A DNA stretch of 64,000 nt from Kolteria novifilia (GTDB taxonomy: Bacteria > Planctomycetota > Planctomycetia > Kolteriales > Kolteriaceae): the NCBI GenBank assembly GCA_007748055.1, contig CP036279.1, positions 4,278,001-4,342,000 on the forward strand, written 5' to 3'. The position numbers and the translations under genes were made by a program. Of the stretch, positions 54,260 to 63,591 are shown one piece after another (within the stretch, counting starts at the first letter, position 1; every line of letters begins with the position of its first letter). The notes below the pieces were generated by a model. That model saw only the letters and a list, made by a program, of their open reading frames with translations. It was not told the origin of the DNA and made no database searches.

Positions 54260-57200
54260 TTAGCGCGATGCGGGCTCGGGGCGAGCCGTCGCGGGCCCGA
54301 CCAGGACAAAGGGAGCCCAATGGAAGGGATCGGACCACCTCGGGTCGCGGCTGATCTTCCGGCGGGCTTGATGCAATGCCTCGGCATAGTCGACGGTGCC
54401 GCCTTCGGCGTGAGCTCGCGCCAGTTCTTCGAAGAAGGCGCCTACCAGCGCCGCCGACGACTCGTCCGCGACGTTCCAGTGACTGGCGATGACGCGTCGG
54501 GCTCCCGCGGCGAGGAAGGCTCTCGCCAAACTCGATCCCGCCTCCAGAGGTCGTTCGGGCCCCGCGTTGGTGCGGCAAGCCGACAGCACCGCCAGCTCGC
54601 ACGCGCTCAGCGGGAGTTGGTGAATCTCGTGCAGCGAGAGAAAACCGTCGTCATCCGGCGACCGCTGCCCCTCGCTCGGAGGCGTTAGCGCCAGGGCCCC
54701 AAAGAGGTTCTCGTGCCGTTCGTCGACGAGACCGTGGGCGGCGACATGGACGTAGTGTTTCCCCTCGAGCGCGGCGACGACATTGCCTTCGGTCGCTTGA
54801 TCCCCCTCGAGTCTTCGGACCGAATCGGCGGGAAAAGCCCGGGCAACCCGGCGGCACTCCTCGGCACTCGCGGGAAGGGCCGGCAGCACTCCGCCTAGCT
54901 CCAGGTAGGCATCGCGAATCAGCGGCACCGTGGTCGTTGCGTCCGCCAAGTCGACGGGCTTGCTCGTGTAGGTTGGGTTCCCCACCGAAAGAACCGACGG
55001 GTTGCGAACGATCGTCGTCGCTCGTTCTTCGAGCTTCGCCAGGATCGCCGCCGAGGGAGCGTAGTGGATCGGAGGCCACCGATGGAGTAGATACTCCGGC
55101 GAATCGCCCTCCTTGATCATCAATGCTTCAAATGGGAGTTGGTGTAGCGCCCCATCGGGAACGACTGTCAATCGTTTGGGGGAGAGACGTTCGACTTCAC
55201 GTCGAGCCTCCTCCGGCAAGAGGATCTCGGTGACAACCGCGAGCCGCTCCTTTCTGGGCACCCCCATCGGCGCCCAAGCGACATCGACAGGAGCTCGGGT
55301 CCCTTGTCGATGCTCCAGGAGTGCCGCCAGGTAGCCGGTCACGAGCACCGCCGCCTCTTGACGCGTGAGCGGGCCCTCGGTGACCAGGGGATGTCCCGGC
55401 ACCGCCGTGATCAAGTCGCCCGGCTTGGAAAGGACCGTCCCCACCGGCGCCCGGGTCTGGTTTGGGTTCTTCGTTCGCGGTCGCCGCGAGTGCGAGAGCA
55501 ACTCGTTGAGCCGTTCGGCCTGCTCGTGGGAGAGCGAAAGGTCGTAGGACTTGGGGCTCGCCAGTCCTGCCCCCCAGACGAGCAGATGACTGCGTTCGCC
55601 ACCCAAGTGATAAAAGAGCACGACCGAGCCGTTGTCGATACTTCGCAATCGCGGCAGCTCTTCGGTCGGCGCACTTCCCGGGAGAGAGGACTGTTCGGCC
55701 TTCTCGCGTCGGCGGGCGTCGACCACGTCCTTGCGAGCATCCGCGAAGGCCCGTTCGGCGGCCGCGAGATCCTCGCGAGCCCGTTCGACCTCCTCATCCA
55801 GCGCCTCCAGGGAGACCAAGTCGCCTACCTCGCCACGAATGCGATGAACGCGCTGACGAAGCATCTCCTCTCGCTCGAGAAGTCGTTCGAGCGCGGCATC
55901 CGACGAACCGTCCGCGTCCACTCCTGCCAAGTCGAGCTGATCGAGGTACGTTCGGTTGCGTGCCCGTTCGGCGTAGTGAAACGCCGAGGCGATGTTCCCT
56001 TCCTCCAGATGCAGATCGACCAACATATCGAAGGCCGAGGCGCACGGGGCGAGGAAGTTGACTTGCCCGATGCGACCTCCCGTCACGTGAGCGCGAGGCT
56101 GCTCCAAGAGCGAGACCGCCTCTTCGAGCATCCGCCGGGCCTCGTCGCGACGCCCCTGACGCCGGAGGGATTCGGCAAGCCCCGAACCGCTGATGAACCC
56201 GAGCGCCGGATAGGCGCCCGCCATCGCCGTGTGCAGATCGAGCGCCTCGCGATAAAGGCTCTCGGAACGCTCCACGTCGCCGCGGTCGGCGGCCAAGCGG
56301 GCGAGGTTGTTGAGCGTTCGACGATAGAGTGCCGAAGGCCGATCGTCGGCCAGGGCCGTTCGAGCAGCCTCCCAGTGTTCCTCGGCGCGATCGGTATCGC
56401 CGCAGCGTCGGCAAATAGTCGCCGACAAGTCGTTGAGCGCGGCAACTTCCGACGCATCGTCGGCACCGGCTCGTTCCAGCAATGCCGCCGCGGCGCGGGC
56501 CGTCGTCCAAGCTTCCGAGAGTTCCCCTCGCGAGACGTGCAGAGACGCCAGCGCGGTGAGGCTGGGGATGAGTTTCGGCGAATCGGCCCCATATCGTTCC
56601 TTGGTCAGCGCGAAAGACTTCGAAAGGTGCTGGTGAGCCTTCTCGTACCGACCTTGGGCCCGAAAGGCCCGGCCAACATCGCGCTGCGACGCCGCCTGTT
56701 GATCGAGTCCGGCCTCGCCCGCGGCGATGCTCGAAGCGATCGCGCGTCGGTAGAGCGGAATCGCCTCGAGGTAGGCTCCACGTCCGGCCGCGAGGTTCGC
56801 GAGCCCATGAAACGTCTCAGCCCGATCGAGATCCGAGACGCCCATGCCCTCTTCGGCAAGCTCGACGACCTTCGACACCAGTCGTTCGGCTTCCTCGACA
56901 TCACCTCGTGACTGTTCGATGACCGCCAAACGGCCAAGGATGCCGAGTCGCTCGGTCGTCGCCCCGTTGGGCACGAGCGAAAGAGCCTTCCGCAGATGCG
57001 ATGCGGCATCCTCGTAGCGTTGGAGACGCCCGCAAAGAGCCGCGAGCGAACGGTGAAGCGCGAGCCGTTCGGACTCGTCGGCCATCCCCTCGTCGAGTCG
57101 AGCTTCGAGCAGTTGAGCGGCCTCGGAATACTGGCGTTCCTGGAGATAGAGTTGGCGGAGTGCTTGAAAGGCTCGGTCGCGTTCCCCCCCCGAGGCATTC

Positions 57201-58198
57201 TCGGGATGGTCCACGACATGTCGCAATCGCTTGGCGGCGCGTTCTCGGGCTTGGCCAGCTTGATCGAGTCGCGACGTCTCACGATAGAGCGAGGCGAGCT
57301 TGAGTTCCAGATGGGCCGCCGCGAGCTGTCCCCTGGCACCGCGATAAGCGCCGGTCGTCATCGCCTCGCGCAGCGTCTTCTCCGCCTCCTCGTGACGTTG
57401 CCTTTCCATCTGGAGTTCGAAGAGCGCCACCAGCGTCGCGCGAGCCCGCCCTGACAGTTTCGCGTCGCGGTAGTCAGCCGCGATCGTTCGGTAGAGATCG
57501 GCCGCCTCGTCCTCTCTACCCAAACCGATCAGTGCCCGGGCCTGACCCGTCCGGCACTCCTGGCGTTCACGCAGTGACAGCGAACCACCCGCCTTGGCGA
57601 ACAACTGTTCCGCGAGGGAATGGGCCTCGCGATACGCGGCGCTCGCGGCGTCGGTGTCGGCACCATCCCCGTTCGCACGATGTGACTCGCACTCGGCGAC
57701 CGCGAGCAGTCCCTCAATGCGCCGGAGCGGGTTCCACCTTGGCGAATCCTTGGATTCGAGCACTCCCCTGAGGATCGCGCGTGCCTTCGCGAACTCCGCG
57801 CGAGCCATGAAGGCCTTGCCAAGTGCCACCTGATTGACACGTCGCTCGACGACATCGCCCGCCGCGCTCAGGTAGCGATCGTAGCGTTCGCGGACGGCGA
57901 TTTCCTCGGAAGTCCGGCCAAGCCGCCGGTGCAGACGCGCCAGCGCCCGCAGCGAGTAGGGAAGATTTCGTCCCGCGGGCGCGCGACCTTCGTCGATCAG
58001 GCGCAGAAGTTCCTCGAACGACTCGATCGCCTCGCGGTGATGACCAGACTCCTCGAAGGCGACCGATCGGGCCATCACGTCGCGCCACGACGTTCCCGGT
58101 CCCGCCTCGGCGCTGCCGGAGACAAGCAGGATCAGGCCGACAAGGCACGCTCCGATCCCCCGACGGCTGGCAGTCTTCGACCCACCGCTGTGCGACAT
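54260..58198 (-). CDS. Exported TPR-CHAT protein (caspase-like protease candidate)
   Basis: 1312 residues from the ATG at 58198; the frame also has a GTG at 58201. A signal peptide (GIGACLVGLILLVSGSAEAG) implies export. Residues about 40-720 contain many TPR units (for example EEAEKTLREAMTTGAYRGAR, ERSESLYREALDLHTAMAGA). A charged coiled-coil-like part lies near 800-890. The last 300 residues are a CHAT domain: SPKRLTVVPDGALHQLPFEA, then VHVAAHGLVDE (His about 1155) and LAVLSACRTNAG (Cys about 1208), the His-Cys dyad of caspase-like CHAT proteases. Both residues are intact. It starts within 10 bp of the kinase stop and so is translated from the same message. Separases and TPR-CHAT proteins such as Craspase cut other proteins on command; target here unknown. 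Confidence 0.9.
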   Translation of the reverse strand: MSHSGGSKTASRRGIGACLVGLILLVSGSAEAGPGTSWRDVMARSVAFEESGHHREAIESFEELLRLIDEGRAPAGRNLPYSLRALARLHRRLGRTSEEIAVRERYDRYLSAAGDVVERRVNQVALGKAFMARAEFAKARAILRGVLESKDSPRWNPLRRIEGLLAVAECESHRANGDGADTDAASAAYREAHSLAEQLFAKAGGSLSLRERQECRTGQARALIGLGREDEAADLYRTIAADYRDAKLSGRARATLVALFELQMERQRHEEAEKTLREAMTTGAYRGARGQLAAAHLELKLASLYRETSRLDQAGQARERAAKRLRHVVDHPENASGGERDRAFQALRQLYLQERQYSEAAQLLEARLDEGMADESERLALHRSLAALCGRLQRYEDAASHLRKALSLVPNGATTERLGILGRLAVIEQSRGDVEEAERLVSKVVELAEEGMGVSDLDRAETFHGLANLAAGRGAYLEAIPLYRRAIASSIAAGEAGLDQQAASQRDVGRAFRAQGRYEKAHQHLSKSFALTKERYGADSPKLIPSLTALASLHVSRGELSEAWTTARAAAALLERAGADDASEVAALNDLSATICRRCGDTDRAEEHWEAARTALADDRPSALYRRTLNNLARLAADRGDVERSESLYREALDLHTAMAGAYPALGFISGSGLAESLRRQGRRDEARRMLEEAVSLLEQPRAHVTGGRIGQVNFLAPCASAFDMLVDLHLEEGNIASAFHYAERARNRTYLDQLDLAGVDADGSSDAALERLLEREEMLRQRVHRIRGEVGDLVSLEALDEEVERAREDLAAAERAFADARKDVVDARRREKAEQSSLPGSAPTEELPRLRSIDNGSVVLFYHLGGERSHLLVWGAGLASPKSYDLSLSHEQAERLNELLSHSRRPRTKNPNQTRAPVGTVLSKPGDLITAVPGHPLVTEGPLTRQEAAVLVTGYLAALLEHRQGTRAPVDVAWAPMGVPRKERLAVVTEILLPEEARREVERLSPKRLTVVPDGALHQLPFEALMIKEGDSPEYLLHRWPPIHYAPSAAILAKLEERATTIVRNPSVLSVGNPTYTSKPVDLADATTTVPLIRDAYLELGGVLPALPASAEECRRVARAFPADSVRRLEGDQATEGNVVAALEGKHYVHVAAHGLVDERHENLFGALALTPPSEGQRSPDDDGFLSLHEIHQLPLSACELAVLSACRTNAGPERPLEAGSSLARAFLAAGARRVIASHWNVADESSAALVGAFFEELARAHAEGGTVDYAEALHQARRKISRDPRWSDPFHWAPFVLVGPATARPEPASR

Positions 58199-58206
58199 CA
58201 CGAGAT

Positions 58207-60168
58207 TCAGTCCCCCGAAACAACATCTTGGAAGGGGAACACGATTCCGGAATAGGAAGAGAATTGCTTGCGTAGGACGGACTCGAAGTCTTCATCGAGC
58301 ACCCGGCGACCACCCAAACGGGAAGCGACCACGCCGACCGGCGCTCGCTCGGTCTCCCGCACGACGCGCTGAGAACTGACGGCGACGGGATGTTCGGGCG
58401 TCCCGGCCCGTTTGTCGGCGTCCCTCAGCAACTTCGGTCGGCGCTCCTCGAAGAGGGCCAACGCCCCCTCGTCAAGCGGTCGATCACTCGCCAAAGCGAG
58501 AATCATCTCGGTTCCGGGGCTCGAACCCACTTCGTGCCAAGGCTGAAGCTCCGACTCGGGCAACGTCGGCGGACTGGTGTGATGGCGGACGGGTGACTGG
58601 TGCGTGATGTTGTCCGAGGGGGGCCAGAGCCGGTGGGGACGAGCGTCGGCGTCGTACCAATAGAGGTACAGGTACGAGGCTTCGTCGAGGTCGACCGTGA
58701 TGCGAACCAGGTCACCGATCCGCACGCTCTCCGAACGAGAATGGAGCCTGAAGAAGTCCTGCTTCCAGTCGGCCCGCTGCACATCGACCGTCAGATCGAT
58801 CTCCTCGGCGCTGCCCAGCATCTCCACCGGCGCCAAGCCCGGTGACGTCGGGAGACGCGTCGCGCGGGCTCCAAAGCCGTTGCTCGCCGCGAACGTCAAC
58901 GCCACGAGCAAGAGGGCCGCGACTCCGGTCACCGCGATGCCGACCGGACGACTCGGAAGCCTCATCCAGCGCGAACGTTCCTTCGAATCGAGGTAGCGTT
59001 TCAGCGCAAGCGCGAGATCGGCCGCCGTCTCGTAACGGTCCTCGGGTCGCCGCGCCATCGCTCGCAGCGCGATCGTCGCCAAGCGTGGATCGATCGACCT
59101 TTTGGCCGAGCGAGAAAAGGATGGCTCCTTGATTCGTAGCTGGTCGATGACGTCAGGAACTGTCCCTTGGAAGGGCAAGTGCCCGGAGAGCAGCTCGTAC
59201 ATGATGACGCCGAGGCTGAAGATGTCGCTACGGCGGTCACTTGAACGGAGGCTGCCGTCCCAATGCTCCGGCGGCATGTAGGCGGGAGTCCCCACCGCGG
59301 CGCCGAATCGGGTGAGACGTTGGTCGTCCTGATCGACGAGACTCGCCAAGCCGAAGTCGGTGACGATCGGCTCTCCTCGCGAGTCGACCATGATATTGGC
59401 CGGCTTGAGGTCGCGATGAATGATGCCCTGCTCGTGAGCATCGTGGAGCGCCAACGCCACCGAACGCACCAGTCGTGCCGCCAACTCGGCGGGCATCCGC
59501 TCCCCTTGGGCACAGATCTCCGAAAGGGGTCGCCCTTCGATGTAGGCCATCGTGAGATAGGGAATCTCGTTGAGGACACCGACATCGTGCACGGGGCAGA
59601 TGTTGGGGTGCCGCAACAGGGCGGCCGCACGCGCTTCGCGGTGGAACCGCTCCTCCATCTCCTCGCCGTCGTGGTCGGGAATGTTCGGGATCTTCAGCGC
59701 CACCTTGCGGCCCAGGCGCCGGTCCTCCGCGAGGTAGACCGTTCCCATGCCACCGGCCCCAAGCTCCCGCAGAATCCGATAGCGATCACCGTTGGCGATC
59801 TCGGCACTCTCCCCGTCGGTTCCGGAAGCGTTCGACGCCTCCAACGCCCGATGGGCCAAACCGTCACGACGTTCCAACGTCGTTTGGACGACCTTGCGCA
59901 AGTCCTCGAGCGTCAGGCTCCCCTTAGCCAGTTCGGGGTAGGTCTCGAAATAGTCCTCGAGCCGGACCTCCTCGCTTTGGTTGACGCGAAACTCGAGATC
60001 GACGCGGATCAACTCCTCCAGAGCGGCCAGCCGATGGTCGACGCCCGCCTGTTCCGCGATCGGACGAAGGTCTCTCGGCGAAGCGCCGCGATGTTGCTCG
60101 TAGTCGTCGACGCAAGCGGCTATCGCTTGCCACCGCGCCGATTTGGGATGACCTTCGTTGTCGCGCAT
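58207..60168 (-). CDS. Transmembrane Ser/Thr protein kinase with C-terminal exported DUF4384-like domain
   Basis: 653 residues. The ATG at 60168 overlaps the RTX gene's stop as TGATG, so translation is coupled. N-terminal 1-125 is a charged helical part. Kinase domain at about 130-395: GAGGMG at 137-142, catalytic Lys K159 (VALK), HRDLKPANIM at 251-260, DFG at 271-273, GTPAYMPPE near 293-301. All catalytic residues are present, so it should be active. Residues about 409-427 (VGIAVTGVAALLLVALTFA) form one membrane helix, putting the last 220 residues outside. That part resembles a DUF4384 domain (RIGDLVRITVDLDEASYLYL, YWYDADARPHRLWPPSDN). It may sense a periplasmic or surface signal. Partner genes: RTX protein upstream and CHAT protein downstream. 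Confidence 0.92.
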   Translation of the reverse strand: MRDNEGHPKSARWQAIAACVDDYEQHRGASPRDLRPIAEQAGVDHRLAALEELIRVDLEFRVNQSEEVRLEDYFETYPELAKGSLTLEDLRKVVQTTLERRDGLAHRALEASNASGTDGESAEIANGDRYRILRELGAGGMGTVYLAEDRRLGRKVALKIPNIPDHDGEEMEERFHREARAAALLRHPNICPVHDVGVLNEIPYLTMAYIEGRPLSEICAQGERMPAELAARLVRSVALALHDAHEQGIIHRDLKPANIMVDSRGEPIVTDFGLASLVDQDDQRLTRFGAAVGTPAYMPPEHWDGSLRSSDRRSDIFSLGVIMYELLSGHLPFQGTVPDVIDQLRIKEPSFSRSAKRSIDPRLATIALRAMARRPEDRYETAADLALALKRYLDSKERSRWMRLPSRPVGIAVTGVAALLLVALTFAASNGFGARATRLPTSPGLAPVEMLGSAEEIDLTVDVQRADWKQDFFRLHSRSESVRIGDLVRITVDLDEASYLYLYWYDADARPHRLWPPSDNITHQSPVRHHTSPPTLPESELQPWHEVGSSPGTEMILALASDRPLDEGALALFEERRPKLLRDADKRAGTPEHPVAVSSQRVVRETERAPVGVVASRLGGRRVLDEDFESVLRKQFSSYSGIVFPFQDVVSGD

Positions 60169-63164
60169 CAGACTGACTCTCCATCGGGTCGCTTCACCTC
60201 ATCGGATCTCGACGAGCGACGAGATCGCTCTTCCTGGGAGTGACGTCGACCGTAGCTCAGCGACGCGAACGCGAGTCCGGCGCCGATGCTGGCGGTCACT
60301 CCCTCGGCGTATCCGAAGATGTCGCGGTCCTCCTGACGGTCCGAATCGTGGCGACTTCCCAAGGTCCTGGACTCGCCGGCGAGTTCCGCCAACACATCTA
60401 GTTCCATGGGAATAAGTCGCTGCGAACCTTCATGTTCCGCGTGAAACCAGTCGTCGAGAAGGAGATCGACGTCCGAGGAACGAAGCGTTACGGCCGGATC
60501 GCTGGAGACTCGCTGCTCCTGGATTGCCGCTAGCAGCAAGGTTGCGGAAGCCTGTTGATGGGCGATCGGTTCGGTGGCGTCGTCGAGGTTGGCCGCGTCG
60601 CCCGGCGACTCCTCGCCGCCAAGGAATGCGATCGCCTTCAACAGGTTCTGGGCGGCGTCGCTGGAGAGATCGGCGAGCGCTTCGGGGAATCCCTCGAGAA
60701 GGTCCGCGAGCTCTTCCGCCTCCGAAAGGAGGCTGGTGGCGATCGTCACGCTCGACGTGGGCTGGGCCAGGAACGAGAGTAGCTCCACCATGGCATCGCG
60801 CAGCGGCTCGACTCCCTCGTCGAACGAGGTCTCGCCGAGCGGGTCATCAGCATCCGATTCGCCGAGCGCCGGCAAGTCCAACTCTCCGAACGTCGGGTCG
60901 TCGGGCAACTCGAAGTCGACCGTCTCCTCGGAGAGGTACGCCGAAACGTCCTCATCCCCTTCCCCCTCGGTGTACAAGTCGAGGTCGACCGAGCCGGGGG
61001 CGTCGTCGAGAAAGTCTTCGAGCGTCTCCTCCACCGCGTCGACGATCTCGTCCTCGGTCAGGTGACGCTCGCCGCCGGACTCGGCATCCGAGAGGTCGAT
61101 CGAGGAAGCGAATGTGACGGTCAACTCACCAGCCTCCGAGGCGCCGATCGCGAGCGTCTCGAGTTCGTTGCCGAACGAGAAGGAGCGGTCGCGCGTGGAG
61201 GTGTCGAAGAATCCGAGGCCACCGTCGTTGGTCGCTCCCGAGGTGCTCACGCCCTCGTTGATCGCGGCTGGGGAACTCGACGCCCCGTTGCCCGGCGCAT
61301 CCGCCGCGGAGGAACCATCGGAGGTGGAAGGAGTCGTCGGGTCGGCTGATATCGGCGGAGGGGAAACGACGATGGGCGCCCCAAGGTCGTCGGTCGAATC
61401 CTGGACCGGCGGCGTCGGGTCAACGTCCAGGGCGACGTCGGGAGTCGCGTCGCCGTTGGATGGCGCGTCGCCGCGATCGGCATCGTCGCCCGCACCGCCC
61501 CCGGCGTCGCCGTCGGTCGCCGGTTCGTCGGCCGGATCGGTGGGATCTTCCGCAACCGGCGCGTCGTCGGTGGGAGTCTCTTGGTCGGGATCGTCGACCG
61601 GATCGATGACATCCTCGATCGGGTCGGCGACCTCCTCCGGATCGGTCTCGTCGGCGGGATCGGTCGGATCGTCGACCGGATCGGGATCAGGGTCGGGTTC
61701 CGGATCAGGGTCGGGCTCCGGAATTGTGTCCACCGGGGCATCCGGCTCGACGTCGCCATCGAGGTCGGCGATCACGTCGTCACCGCCGCCGCCCACGAGC
61801 GTGTCGTCTCCAAAGCCTCCCGAAACGACATCGTTGCCTTCGCCGCCGTTGACAAAGTCATCACCATCGTCTCCGGTGACCACATCGCTGCCATCGTTGC
61901 CGAAGAGTTGGTCGTTGCCCCCCTGCCCGACGACGACGTCATTGCCCGTGCCGCCGTCGACGGTGTCGTCGCCTTCTCCCCCCTCGAGGTTGTCGTCACC
62001 CGCCCCACCATCGATGGAGTCGTTCCCCTCCCGACCTAGTAGGGTGTCGCGTCCCTCGCCTCCGAGAAGGGTGTCGTGCCCCTCGCCCCCGTCGGCGAAG
62101 TCGTTGCCTTGATCGCCTTGGATGAAGTCGTCACCGCCGTCACCCAACATGCGGTCATCGCCCGTCCCTCCTTCGATGACGTCGTCGTCGTCGCCCCCTT
62201 CGAGGACGTCGTGACCGTTGCCACCGACGATCGAATCGCTTCCGGCCATGCCGAGGACCACATCGTCCCCATCCCCGGCGACGAGCGTGTCGCCCCCTTC
62301 GCCGCCGTCGAGGAAGTCGTTGTTGACGCCGCCGTCGAGGTGGTCGTCGTCGTCCTGACCGAGAAGTCGGTCGTCTCCCGAGCCGCCCTCGATCGTGTCT
62401 CGACCGGAGCCTCCCTCGATCGTGTCTTGTCCATCGCCACCGTCGATGACGTCGTGACCCTCGCGGCCATGAGCGACATCATCGCCATCGCCGGCGATCA
62501 AGGTGTCGTGACCGCGGCCCCCGTCCAGAAAGTCCTGGGCGTTGCCGCCGCTGAGATAGTCGTCGTCGTCCTGGCCGTGAAGTTGGTCGTCTCCATCGCC
62601 GCCGTCGAGAACGTCCGCCCCGGCTCCTCCCTCGAGGACGTCTTGGCCGCCGTCACCGAGGAGGGTGTCGTCGCCATCCCCTCCCAGGAGTACGTCGTCC
62701 CCCGAGCCGCCGAAGATGTGATCGTCGAAGGCGCTGCCGATGACGGTGTTACTGCCGCCGCCGGTGCGGATCACGACGTCCGAGACGTTCGCGAATTCGT
62801 CGGTGGTGACGCCGCTGAGGTCGAAGCGATCGCTACCGCCGCTGCCACGAACGATGATTTGGGTAATCGAGCTGGTTTCGATCGGCTCTTGCGAAATGGC
62901 GGCGCCGTTGACGAGGAGTTGCCCTTCCTCCGATTCGACGCTGACGGTCGAATCACCGGTCGCGTCGATGGTCAACACGCCGTCGGCGACGCTCGCCCAG
63001 ATGGCGGGCACCGTACGGCTTTCGAGATGTTCCACACAGGCGGAATGGTGCTGCCGGAGTGGGGACGCAGCCCGTCCCCTGGGAATCGAATCACCGTCCC
63101 CGGCAAGTAGATCGAATTGTGTCCGCAAGCTATTGGCCCCTTCTACCGTGTCATCTTCCTTCAC
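60168..63164 (-). CDS. Large RTX-repeat surface-type protein with C-terminal membrane helix
   Basis: 998 residues from a GTG at 63164, with no strong ribosome site. N-terminal motif VEHLESRTVPA (LEPR-XLL-like) at 44-54. A short beta-rich region at 55-130 is followed by about 36 glycine-aspartate nonapeptides at 134-468 (GGDGDDTLLG pattern), which bind calcium and fold into a beta-roll. Residues about 470-620 are an acidic Asp/Pro-rich linker. Residues 620-990 are a separate domain, followed by a hydrophobic segment (VTASIGAGLAFASLSYG) and a basic tail RRHSQEERSRRSSRS, suggesting a membrane anchor with the RTX part outside. It is the first gene of a coupled RTX-kinase-CHAT unit; a surface or cell-contact sensor is an inference. 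Confidence 0.88.
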   Translation of the reverse strand: MKEDDTVEGANSLRTQFDLLAGDGDSIPRGRAASPLRQHHSACVEHLESRTVPAIWASVADGVLTIDATGDSTVSVESEEGQLLVNGAAISQEPIETSSITQIIVRGSGGSDRFDLSGVTTDEFANVSDVVIRTGGGSNTVIGSAFDDHIFGGSGDDVLLGGDGDDTLLGDGGQDVLEGGAGADVLDGGDGDDQLHGQDDDDYLSGGNAQDFLDGGRGHDTLIAGDGDDVAHGREGHDVIDGGDGQDTIEGGSGRDTIEGGSGDDRLLGQDDDDHLDGGVNNDFLDGGEGGDTLVAGDGDDVVLGMAGSDSIVGGNGHDVLEGGDDDDVIEGGTGDDRMLGDGGDDFIQGDQGNDFADGGEGHDTLLGGEGRDTLLGREGNDSIDGGAGDDNLEGGEGDDTVDGGTGNDVVVGQGGNDQLFGNDGSDVVTGDDGDDFVNGGEGNDVVSGGFGDDTLVGGGGDDVIADLDGDVEPDAPVDTIPEPDPDPEPDPDPDPVDDPTDPADETDPEEVADPIEDVIDPVDDPDQETPTDDAPVAEDPTDPADEPATDGDAGGGAGDDADRGDAPSNGDATPDVALDVDPTPPVQDSTDDLGAPIVVSPPPISADPTTPSTSDGSSAADAPGNGASSSPAAINEGVSTSGATNDGGLGFFDTSTRDRSFSFGNELETLAIGASEAGELTVTFASSIDLSDAESGGERHLTEDEIVDAVEETLEDFLDDAPGSVDLDLYTEGEGDEDVSAYLSEETVDFELPDDPTFGELDLPALGESDADDPLGETSFDEGVEPLRDAMVELLSFLAQPTSSVTIATSLLSEAEELADLLEGFPEALADLSSDAAQNLLKAIAFLGGEESPGDAANLDDATEPIAHQQASATLLLAAIQEQRVSSDPAVTLRSSDVDLLLDDWFHAEHEGSQRLIPMELDVLAELAGESRTLGSRHDSDRQEDRDIFGYAEGVTASIGAGLAFASLSYGRRHSQEERSRRSSRSDEVKRPDGESV

Positions 63165-63591
63165 ACGTCTCGCGACTGGCCGTGAAACGCTGCACGTCTC
63201 ACGTCAGCGCCCAAGACGAGCGCACGTGTCCAACGCCATGAATCCCTTCCCTCCTGCGGTAGTCAAAGCATACGTCGCGTTTGGCGCCAGGCGCTTCGAC
63301 CAGAACGATCGCACCAAAGAAACTTGGAGCATCCAAGACAGTTGGAATCGAGACCGTCGCTCCAACAGGGACCGGAACATCCCCGAATCGCAGAAGAGAA
63401 CTGAATCAGTGGAGGCGCAGCAGCCACCGAGGGGTCACTTCGTGTCCATCCATACGGCAGAACGACATCGATCCGCTAAATCGGAACCGAAATTTGTCCC
63501 AAAATTGAAGAATTGCCTTCCGTCAACGCGCCGCCTTGACCGAGGGCGAGCGGACCGACCCGACGGACCTTTCCGTCGCCGAACTCGGTGC
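63165..63591. other. Region between the sigma factor and the RTX gene
   Basis: 427 bp, all downstream of the sigma factor on the minus strand. It likely holds the RTX operon promoter; a moderately AT-rich part around 63480-63520 (ATTTGTCCCAAAATTGAAGA) is the best place for it. No hairpin or small gene found. Confidence 0.45.

Noticed and set aside
54078-54602. Minus-strand frame of 174 residues next to the CHAT gene
   Set aside because: It overlaps the CHAT catalytic region in another frame and is Arg/Gly/Ser-rich with no ribosome site.
61790-62710. Tandem repeat region that might be taken for a CRISPR array
   Set aside because: The periodicity is about 27 bp, from nonapeptide codons of the RTX protein, with no constant repeat and unique spacer structure and no cas gene nearby.
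60524-63110. Plus-strand frames opposite the RTX gene (for example 61114-62112 and 62076-63110)
   Set aside because: They mirror the repetitive Gly-Asp codons on the other strand as Ser/Pro or Val/Ile runs and have no start signals.
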